From: an uncultured Eubacteriales bacterium | GTDB lineage: Bacteria > Bacillota > Clostridia > Oscillospirales > Oscillospiraceae | Assembly (NCBI GenBank): GCA_900545515.1 | Contig: UQZA01000031.1 | Coordinates: 1-29,052 of the forward strand | Direction of reading: 5' to 3' | Length of the DNA: 29,052 nucleotides | Shown: one piece after another, positions 22,653 to 29,052 of the stretch | How positions within the stretch are numbered: the first letter of the stretch is position 1 | Layout: every line of letters begins with the position of its first letter | Position numbers and translations under genes: made by a program | The notes under the pieces: generated by a model | What the model saw: the letters and a program-made list of their open reading frames with translations, nothing else | Databases searched by the model: none | Told to the model about the DNA's origin: nothing

Positions 22653-24101
22653 ATGGAAACCAAAGAAAAGCTGAATCTGACCATGCTCTGCGACTTTTAT
22701 GAGCTGACCATGGGCAACGGGTATTTCCAGAGCGGTCTGCAGGACCGTATTTGCTACTTCGACGTATTTTTCCGCAAGTGCCCGGATGATGGCGGCTTTG
22801 CCATTGCGGCGGGGCTGGAGCAGATCATCGACTATATCCAGGACCTGCACTTTGACCCCCAGGATATTGCATATCTCCAGGGCCGGAACCTGTTTTCGCC
22901 GGAGTTTTTGGAGTATCTGAGCCGGTTCCGCTTCACTGGGGACATCTGGGCCGTGCCCGAGGGGACGCCCATCTTCCCTCATGAACCCATCATCACAGTC
23001 CGCGCCCCAGCCATTGAGGCCCAGCTGGTGGAGACCTTCCTGCTTTTGGCAGTGAACCACCAAAGCCTCATTGCCACCAAGGCCAGCCGGGTAGTCCGGG
23101 CTGCCGAAGGGCGGACGGTGCTGGAGTTCGGCTCCCGCCGGGCCCAGGGCTCCGACGCAGCCATTCTGGGCGCCCGGGCCGCCTATATCGGCGGCTGTCA
23201 TGGCACGGCCTGCACCATCTCCGACCAGCTCTATGGCGTCCGGGCCGGCGGCACCATGGCCCATGCCTGGGTGCAGATGTTTGACAGTGAGCTGGAGGCC
23301 TTCAAGACCTATTGTAAGCTCTATCCCACCAATGCCACCCTCCTGGTGGACACCTACAATACCCTTCACTCCGGTGTACCCAACGCCATCCGGGCATTCA
23401 ACGAGGTTTTGAAGCCCCTGGGCATCACCAGGTGCGGCATTCGCCTGGACTCCGGCGATATGGCCTACCTCACCCGGAAGGCCCGGCAGATGCTGGATGA
23501 AGCGGGCTGGACGGAATGCCAGATTTCCGTGTCCAATTCCCTGGACGAGTACCTGATCCAGGACCTGCTGCACCAAGGGGCCTGCATCGACATGTTTGGC
23601 GTAGGCGAGCGGCTGATCACCGCCCGGTCCGAGCCGGTCTTCGGCGGCGTGTACAAGCTGGCCGCTGTGGAGGACGGGGAGGGACATATCATTCCCAAGA
23701 TTAAGATTTCGGAAAACGTAGGGAAGATCACCAACCCCCATTTCAAGAAGCTATACCGGTTTTATGGAAATGACACCGGCAAGGCCATTGCCGACTATCT
23801 GTGCCTCCATGATGAGACGGTAGATGACTCTAAGGATCTGGAGATTTTTGACCCGGAGGCCACGTGGAAGACTAAAACGGTGTATAACTTTACGGCCAAG
23901 GAGCTGCAGGTTCCCATCTTCCGGCAGGGGCAGCTGGTATACCGGAAGCCCACATTGGAGGAGATTCGCGCCTACTGCCAGCAGCAGGTGGACACCCTGT
24001 GGGACGAGGTGAAGCGGTTTGACAATCCCCACACGTACTATGTGGACCTGTCCCGGAAGCTGTGGACCATTAAAAATGACATGCTGAGGCAGAAGCGTTG
24101 A
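22653..24101 (+). CDS. pncB: Nicotinate phosphoribosyltransferase
   Basis: A 482-residue type II phosphoribosyltransferase of the NAPRTase family, which joins nicotinate to PRPP with ATP hydrolysis in the Preiss-Handler salvage route to NAD. Family blocks visible are LCDFYELTMGNGYF (12-25), EFGSRRAQG (158-166), GTMAHAW (200-206), which holds the histidine most likely phosphorylated during catalysis, and RLDSGD (264-269). A C-terminal domain of about 100 residues completes the normal Firmicutes length. GAGGTG at 22642-22647 with a 5-nt spacer sets the start. The next gene starts inside its stop codon, indicating translational coupling. Confidence 0.96.
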   Translation: METKEKLNLTMLCDFYELTMGNGYFQSGLQDRICYFDVFFRKCPDDGGFAIAAGLEQIIDYIQDLHFDPQDIAYLQGRNLFSPEFLEYLSRFRFTGDIWAVPEGTPIFPHEPIITVRAPAIEAQLVETFLLLAVNHQSLIATKASRVVRAAEGRTVLEFGSRRAQGSDAAILGARAAYIGGCHGTACTISDQLYGVRAGGTMAHAWVQMFDSELEAFKTYCKLYPTNATLLVDTYNTLHSGVPNAIRAFNEVLKPLGITRCGIRLDSGDMAYLTRKARQMLDEAGWTECQISVSNSLDEYLIQDLLHQGACIDMFGVGERLITARSEPVFGGVYKLAAVEDGEGHIIPKIKISENVGKITNPHFKKLYRFYGNDTGKAIADYLCLHDETVDDSKDLEIFDPEATWKTKTVYNFTAKELQVPIFRQGQLVYRKPTLEEIRAYCQQQVDTLWDEVKRFDNPHTYYVDLSRKLWTIKNDMLRQKR

Positions 24102-24634
24102 AGATGAAACGGACGACTTCCAAGGAAATGGCCCTGTGCGGCGTTTTGGCGGCCCTGGCCCTCACGGTGATGATCCTGGGCGGCATGTTCCCTGCCGCCT
24201 CCTATTGCTGCCCGGTTCTGGCCTGCATCCTGCTGGTGCCGGTGGTGGAAACCTGCGGCAGGCGGATTGCCTGGGCCTGGTATGGGGCCGTGGCCCTTCT
24301 CAGCTGCCTGCTGTGCCCGGACCCGGAGGCGGCGGCCCTGTTCCTGTTTTTGGGCTATTACCCCATCATAAAGGGCCCCCTGGACCGAATCTCCCCGGCC
24401 CTCCTCCGGGCCCTTGCCAAGCTGGCCCTGTTCCTTGTGGCCTGCGCCCTCATGTACACGGCGCTCCTGTTTGTCCTGTCCCTGGAGCAGGTAGCCGAAA
24501 CCTTCCGCCAGGAGGCCCCCTGGATGCTGGCAGTAGGTCTCGCCTTGGGAATTTTGACTTTCTTCCTGACAGATTTTCTGCTGACCCGGCTGGAAGCAAT
24601 GTGGCGACGGAGAACAGGGAAGAGATCGGAATAG
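24098..24634 (+). CDS. Small integral membrane protein, ECF S-component-like
   Basis: A 178-residue (or 176 from ATG 24104) hydrophobic protein with about five or six membrane helices and a basic tail (RRRTGKRSE). The N-terminal KEMALCGVLAALALTVMILG block and the overall size resemble substrate-binding S-components of energy-coupling-factor vitamin importers, but the family is not certain. TTG 24098 overlaps the pncB stop (TTGA) and lies 8 nt after GAGG; ATG 24104 is the alternative with a poorer distance. Coupling to pncB makes uptake of a pyridine precursor an attractive guess that the sequence alone does not show. Confidence 0.55.
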   Translation: MKMKRTTSKEMALCGVLAALALTVMILGGMFPAASYCCPVLACILLVPVVETCGRRIAWAWYGAVALLSCLLCPDPEAAALFLFLGYYPIIKGPLDRISPALLRALAKLALFLVACALMYTALLFVLSLEQVAETFRQEAPWMLAVGLALGILTFFLTDFLLTRLEAMWRRRTGKRSE

Positions 24635-24757
24635 AGCTGGGGCGTGCTGTCTGGCGTATTTGGGTTCGAGTTTTGAGGAAAGTGTGTAACGGTACTCGAA
24701 TGTTACTAAAATGAAATTATTTTTACGGAAATGTAGCTGTATTGTAGATTTTTGTAA
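24635..24757. other. Intergenic region with GTAAC/GTTAC half-sites
   Basis: No gene is visible. TTCGAG (24665-24670) and CTCGAA (24695-24700) form an inverted repeat, and GTAAC (24686-24690) with GTTAC (24702-24706) a second one around the same centre. The latter share half-site letters with the operator palindrome further right. Composition turns AT-rich here. Confidence 0.45.
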
Positions 24758-24794
24758 TTGACAGATGGCCTCCTGCGTGTTACAATATGTAACA
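24758..24794 (+). promoter_or_regulatory. Consensus promoter with palindromic operator before the two-gene system
   Basis: TTGACA (24758-24763), 17 bp, TACAAT (24781-24786). The -10 is covered by a perfect palindrome TGTTACA-ATA-TGTAACA (24778-24794). A repressor bound there would block RNA polymerase directly. The leader to the GTG start at 24871 is about 78 nt. Confidence 0.8.
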
Positions 24795-24870
24795 TGGGCC
24801 GGAATAGGTTCAGCGGGTTGGCGTTTTATTTCGTTAGCGCTATATCAGAAAGGCAGGAGGAGGGCTAACG

Positions 24871-26766
24871 GTGGCAATATCTATCCACAATTATACAATT
24901 CTGGACCATCTCGCGGATTATTTGCTCCGTATTCGGGAAGCTGTGCAGGGGGATGGTAGCTATCAGTATGTCTGTGTGATGGAACGCCGCTGCTTTAATC
25001 TTGTAGCACGTTTTTCGCCGGAGCTGCTAGATCGGGTTGTCACATCCAATGGATTGCTCTGTATGGGCAAGGAAATTGCCAGGTATTACGAGGAAAACTA
25101 TGACTTTCCTCGCATGTTAGTCTGTGATGACATTGTGATTCACGGGCGAAATCTTGCGCGCTTTTTCTATGGGCTGGAAGAAGAAATAGTGGGAATCTTG
25201 GAAGCCAAAGGGTACGAATTTGCCTTTGAGCAAAGACGGGCGCTGCACCGGAGACTGATGGATGCCGTTGATATTTGCGCGTATGTGAGAAGCAAGCATC
25301 CACTTCTGCTGGAGTATGGCTATATTCAAAAAATAGAGTATGATCATGCTTGCTCGGATATGGAAATTCGTGATATTTCCCTACAGATTACTGATTTTTT
25401 GAACCGCTCTGGGGCAACCAGCACCAGCTTTGTGATTTCTTTCCCCAAGACCGTGTTGACCAGACAGGTTGAGACCGACGTGGGAGACTGGAAGCGAGGC
25501 GAACGAAATCTGTATGGGTGTGTCAACGAAAATGAGAGCGCGCCGAACCGAAGGATGATTTCCTATATTCGGACAGTTTGTGAAGGCAGGCCGCAAAGCT
25601 GGATTTCAACTGTACGCTATTATCCGGGTGAAGAGAAAAATCAATGGATTACCAGCGCGCCTATTTTTGAAGACTGTTCTTTGGAGAGATTGCAGAGCAT
25701 TTGCCGACAGATTGATTCGCACCTGGAAGAAGAACAGGCCAGAGGAAAACAATATCAGAAGCTCCGAAGTATTTTAAGAGAAGAAAAAACGCCGCAATTG
25801 CAGGAAGTCCGGTGGCAGTTGGTGAGCTTTTTCGCTTCTGTCGCCGATTTTTTTGACTTTTATGAGGCTTATGAGGGACAGCCAATTCAGGATGAGGCGG
25901 CCCAAAAGGAATTGGTTGATGGGAGCAATTGGAGGAAGATTTCTGCCAACTTCCGGGGAATTGAGGAGCGGGGAAGGAATGACCAGCGTACCGATGAGGA
26001 GCTGTACCGCTTCTGCTGCGACCGGGTGCTGCAGCGGGCTGTGCAAGGCATTTTAAATGTGGAAATGAAGCCCTTCGTGCTGCAGCCCGTTGGGCACATA
26101 TTAGATGGACCAAAACACATCATCGATGCAGCTGCCAGTCAGGTTGCCTCTGAGGAGGGAATGCGGCAGGAGGCGGATGCCTATGCGCTGGAAGAGCGGC
26201 CCTATAGCTTTCAGCCGGAACGCCACAACGGCGGGATCATTTCCTTTTCCAGCTTTTTTAAGAAGATGTCAGAGCTGGTAGAGGCGTCCATCTCTGTAGT
26301 GGAGGGGACGACAACGATTCTGAAGCTGATGGACGATGGCGTCGTAGGCTTGCGGCTCCATCAGGATTCAGAAACGAAGGAGCTGCAGACAGTTCTCAAA
26401 GTGGGAGAGCTGGCAACCTTTTACTGGCCGATGCAATTGTCTGTGTATGTCCCCGCTTTGGCCTTGGTGGAGCGCTCCTGCTGGAGACAGAACATGGAGC
26501 AGAAGGAGGCAGTTCTCCGATTTTTAAAGGAGCAGGCCTTTGAGCCAGGAGATAAACTCCCAAAGCATTTGGAGGAGAAGAAGTTTGAAGTGGCAGATGT
26601 GCAGAGATGTCTCTTAGCGTGGACGGAGAAGCTATACCATGCCGGGCAGAGCTACCGAGGTTGGGATTTCGACAATTTGGAGCAACGGCGTGAGCAAGAG
26701 GTACAGGAAGAAGGAATTCGGGCAACCATGCTGAACCGGGCAAAGGAATTTCTGTACCTGCAGTAA
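24871..26766 (+). CDS. Large protein with phosphoribosyltransferase-like N-terminal signature
   Basis: A 631-residue soluble protein I cannot place in a named family. Residues 82-95 read MLVCDDIVIHGRNL: hydrophobic strand, two acidic residues (Asp86, Asp87) and Gly92-Arg93. This is the form of the PRPP-binding loop of type I phosphoribosyltransferases such as PyrR (DDVLYTGRT). The sequence around it (residues 30-115) could be such a domain. The remaining 500 residues are mixed alpha/beta without a motif I know. They include a WISTVRYYPGEEKNQW stretch near 244-259 and a charged C-terminal helix. GTG 24871 follows AGGAGGAGGG. By eye the codons use more A/T than the core genes. It is the first gene after a regulated promoter and precedes a P-loop ATPase by 185 bp. 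Nucleotide or nucleotide-sugar chemistry is inferred only from the loop. Confidence 0.7.
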   Translation: MAISIHNYTILDHLADYLLRIREAVQGDGSYQYVCVMERRCFNLVARFSPELLDRVVTSNGLLCMGKEIARYYEENYDFPRMLVCDDIVIHGRNLARFFYGLEEEIVGILEAKGYEFAFEQRRALHRRLMDAVDICAYVRSKHPLLLEYGYIQKIEYDHACSDMEIRDISLQITDFLNRSGATSTSFVISFPKTVLTRQVETDVGDWKRGERNLYGCVNENESAPNRRMISYIRTVCEGRPQSWISTVRYYPGEEKNQWITSAPIFEDCSLERLQSICRQIDSHLEEEQARGKQYQKLRSILREEKTPQLQEVRWQLVSFFASVADFFDFYEAYEGQPIQDEAAQKELVDGSNWRKISANFRGIEERGRNDQRTDEELYRFCCDRVLQRAVQGILNVEMKPFVLQPVGHILDGPKHIIDAAASQVASEEGMRQEADAYALEERPYSFQPERHNGGIISFSSFFKKMSELVEASISVVEGTTTILKLMDDGVVGLRLHQDSETKELQTVLKVGELATFYWPMQLSVYVPALALVERSCWRQNMEQKEAVLRFLKEQAFEPGDKLPKHLEEKKFEVADVQRCLLAWTEKLYHAGQSYRGWDFDNLEQRREQEVQEEGIRATMLNRAKEFLYLQ

Positions 26767-26795
26767 AAATAAGTGTTATATTATCTGTAAATAGT

Positions 26796-26926
26796 CTCCC
26801 AAAATGGTAGTTTTGTATTTCCCAGTGGGGGTATTTTGGCGTTTTAGATTCTGGAAAGAAGCTTTCCCATAGCATCTCAAACCCTGAAATCCTGGAGAAT
26901 GCAAAACGACGTTTTGGGAGCTTTTT
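26796..26926 (+). promoter_or_regulatory. Intercistronic region with competing stems and a U-tract
   Basis: CTCCCAAAAT (26796-26805) can pair with ATTTTGG (26833-26839) or with TTTTGGGAG (26912-26920), which is followed at once by CTTTTTT (26921-26927). A compact AAAACG-A-CGTTTT hairpin (26903-26915) abuts the same U-tract, and GGAAAG/CTTTCC forms another at 26852-26866. Mutually exclusive pairings next to a U-tract resemble an attenuator that would set the ratio of the two genes. Confidence 0.45.
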
Positions 26927-26951
26927 TAGAAAAAGAGAGGGGAACGATACG

Positions 26952-29052
26952 ATGTACATTGACGTCATTAAAGGCCAGGAGTTGAATGTTTATATATCCG
27001 AAAGCCTGGAAAACCCGGAAAATATGATGTTTCCGGTGTTCAAGCAGGCGTCGCAGGCTCTGGCTGGCATTGTCCGGCAGGCCCGGGAGTTTGATAGGTA
27101 TAGTCAACGGGACGGAGACTTCTGTAGGCAGGAGAGACTGTTTCGGTATAGCAGCAACATCATTGCCTTTTCCGGTCAGCGAGGCGGCGGCAAAACCAGC
27201 ACCATGCTATCCTTTTCCAAGATTATGCAACGAATCGGAGAGGAGAGGAAGTGGGACTATGACCAGGAACTCCAGAGCGCATGGAAGGAGCTCCAAAACG
27301 TTTCGTTCATCGTGCTGTCGCCCCTGGAGCCTTCTGTCCTGGAGGGGCAGCAGAGCATCCTCTCTGTGGTGCTCTCTCGCCTGTACGCATATGGGGAGCG
27401 GCTCATGTGGGAGGCGAACCAGAGAGGCGGTGACGCGGAATGGCTGGAATGCGTGCAGCGTAACTTGACGCGGGACTTTCAGAATTGCCTGTCTGGCATC
27501 CGGGGCGTCAAATACCAAAGGGATGCAGCACCCCAGGACCTGCGTGACCTGCAAGACATCAACGATGGCGCACGTCTGCGGCAGTATTTTTCTGATCTTG
27601 TAGAGCATTTGCTGCAGTTGGCGTCTCATGGGGGTCAGAGAGATCAGGAGATTTATTACCGGGGCCAGAAGGAGATCTGCTACCGGAACGCCACAGGCAA
27701 GGAGGCCTATCTGGTTTTGCAGCTAGATGATGCGGACTCCCAGATTGACCACTCCTATCAGGTGCTGGAGGATGTGCGCAAGTACCTGGTTGTGCCCAAG
27801 ATGGTCATCCTGATGTCTGCAGATGTGAGCATCTTCCGGCAGCTGGTCCTGGAAAAGTATGCGGAGGAGTTTCCGGCTCTCGGAAGTAAGGAGGAAGAGC
27901 GCCAGCCTCTCTGGGCGGACCTCCGGCGAATGGGAAGCAAGTACCTGGATAAGCTGATTCCCTCCATTCAATTGGTGACCCTGCCTCTCCTGGATCAGAT
28001 GGTGGTGCAGCAGGGAGACAACCTGGAGCTGCGTTATCTGAAGTCAAAACCAGTGGGAAAAGACCAATCCACAGAGACCAGGTATGTGTTTCCCTGGTCT
28101 CAAAATGCCGGACTGGGTCTTCAGGATTTCCTCTTGACGGCCATTTATCAGAAGACCGGCATCATCTTTGTCACCCATACGGCTTACGCGAACAACATTA
28201 TCCCCACTACCATGCGGGGGATTATGCACCTGCTGTACCTCCTGTCCACCATGGAGAATATTCCCAGGCACTCCAGAGATGGGGAGCTTACGCCAATGGA
28301 GAATATTCCCAGCCACTCCAGGGATGGGGAGCTTACGCCAGAGGGCTTGAAAGAGCTGGTGGAGCGGCAGCTTCCCATCGCGGAGGAAAACCTCTCCCGG
28401 TTTAGCAGGTACTTCCGGGAGGATTGGCTCAATGCCAAGGTGACCAGGCTGGATGATTTGGCCTTTTTGCGCCATCTGGGCAGTTCCGCCCGGTCTGTAC
28501 AGGTGCAGCTGACGATAGACTACCTGCTGAAGCGGTATGAGTGGGCGCTGCCGGTAAATTTTGACGTTAAATTTAACGCTAGAAGTATGGCTGAGTTGGA
28601 CAAGAGCAGCCAAATCCTGCTGGAGGAATTCATGGCGGCCCTCCATCTGAAGCACCGCACCCAGGAGGACTTCAGCCTCTCCTTCGCCATTCACACGGTG
28701 TTTACCCTGGGGAACCACCGCGCCATTTGGCAGCAGAAGAGGAAAGCCGTCCAGGAAAGGGAGAAAGCAATTCGGAACAAGGAGGCAACGCCCGGTGAAT
28801 TGCTGGTATTTGACTATGCACCTGAGCGTACTTACCTGCCGGATACATATCGGGTTCCAGAGGTGATTCAATCAATTCAGACGGACTTCGGAGTAGAATA
28901 TCTTGTATTCGACATAAATAAAAGTGGTAAAAATGATACCCAACAAACACGTGGGAGAGGGCCTGCATCTGCCGAAGAGAAAAAGAGATCCAAATTAGAA
29001 GAATTTTTAGTGAGGTGTATGTTGCGACCTTCCTGGCGGGGTAATCAAATTA
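26952..29052 (+). CDS. P-loop ATPase, partial (runs off the right edge)
   Basis: At least 700 residues, open from ATG 26952 to the last base. The Walker A loop is Gly75-Gln-Arg-Gly-Gly-Gly80-Lys81-Thr82. The Walker B strand is LVLQLDDAD with Asp259-Asp260, and a sensor-1-like strand VILMSAD lies at about 285-291, followed by FRQLVLEKY. This order resembles KAP-like or STAND-like P-loop NTPases, which power conflict and signalling systems, but I see no TIR, nuclease, WD40 or TPR domain in the visible part. A short leader (residues 1-65) precedes the ATPase, and a helical region follows it. Residues 434-463 are a near-perfect duplicated 15-residue unit. The start is preceded by AGAGGGG. It follows the phosphoribosyltransferase-like gene in the same direction, so the two probably work together. 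Confidence 0.75.
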   Translation, partial: MYIDVIKGQELNVYISESLENPENMMFPVFKQASQALAGIVRQAREFDRYSQRDGDFCRQERLFRYSSNIIAFSGQRGGGKTSTMLSFSKIMQRIGEERKWDYDQELQSAWKELQNVSFIVLSPLEPSVLEGQQSILSVVLSRLYAYGERLMWEANQRGGDAEWLECVQRNLTRDFQNCLSGIRGVKYQRDAAPQDLRDLQDINDGARLRQYFSDLVEHLLQLASHGGQRDQEIYYRGQKEICYRNATGKEAYLVLQLDDADSQIDHSYQVLEDVRKYLVVPKMVILMSADVSIFRQLVLEKYAEEFPALGSKEEERQPLWADLRRMGSKYLDKLIPSIQLVTLPLLDQMVVQQGDNLELRYLKSKPVGKDQSTETRYVFPWSQNAGLGLQDFLLTAIYQKTGIIFVTHTAYANNIIPTTMRGIMHLLYLLSTMENIPRHSRDGELTPMENIPSHSRDGELTPEGLKELVERQLPIAEENLSRFSRYFREDWLNAKVTRLDDLAFLRHLGSSARSVQVQLTIDYLLKRYEWALPVNFDVKFNARSMAELDKSSQILLEEFMAALHLKHRTQEDFSLSFAIHTVFTLGNHRAIWQQKRKAVQEREKAIRNKEATPGELLVFDYAPERTYLPDTYRVPEVIQSIQTDFGVEYLVFDINKSGKNDTQQTRGRGPASAEEKKRSKLEEFLVRCMLRPSWRGNQI
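28251..28340 (+). repeat. 45-bp in-frame tandem duplication in the ATPase gene
   Basis: Two adjacent 45-bp units (28251-28295, 28296-28340) differ at few positions and encode MENIPRHSRDGELTP and MENIPSHSRDGELTP. The reading frame is kept. Low divergence points to a recent duplication. Confidence 0.95.

Overview
The window looks like the chromosome of a GC-rich Gram-positive gut anaerobe of the class Clostridia, most likely Oscillospiraceae (Flavonifractor/Lawsonibacter-like). The pointers are an ileS T-box leader, the SepF/DivIVA division set, an Hfq of the Firmicutes type, and GC-rich codon use in the housekeeping genes. The genus is inference from gene content and style; no search was run.

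Layout. Bases 1-388 hold the tail of a U32-peptidase-like gene that stops matching its family near base 55 and runs antisense into the next gene. Bases 61-1871 (minus) carry a thioredoxin-reductase-like flavoprotein and a ROK sugar kinase. Two extended -10 promoters diverge in the gap up to 2189. From 2189 to 13239 there is a tight plus-strand run: miaB, mutS, a CPBP membrane protease, mutL, miaA, hfq, a HlyD-like membrane protein, yggS/ylmE, sepF and divIVA. It joins mismatch repair, the two sequential tRNA A37 modification enzymes, an RNA chaperone and cell-division genes. An isoleucine T-box (13250-13495) then controls ileS. A nested-palindrome terminator separates ileS from a convergent gene of unknown function and a divergent XRE regulator.

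Bases 17743-19516 are an AT-richer accessory island beside a tRNA-Ser(CGA) gene. It holds a Fic/VbhA-type toxin-antitoxin pair whose toxin frame carries an amber stop at codon 9, a 13-bp perfect inverted repeat over the promoter, and an array of short hairpins separated by GATGAAATC. Bases 19858-24634 return to ordinary genes: metallophosphoesterase, AI-2E-family exporter, FlK-like thioesterase, nicotinate phosphoribosyltransferase and a small membrane protein.

From 24635 to the right edge is the best candidate for an undescribed system. A consensus promoter overlapped by a perfect palindromic operator drives a 631-residue protein with a phosphoribosyltransferase-like signature. A 185-bp gap with mutually exclusive pairings and a U-tract follows, and then a P-loop ATPase of at least 700 residues that runs off the window. 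Neither protein matches a family I can name. Base composition and the separate regulation suggest an acquired, possibly defence-related, operon.

All pairings, promoters and motifs were read by eye. No folding, alignment or database search was run.
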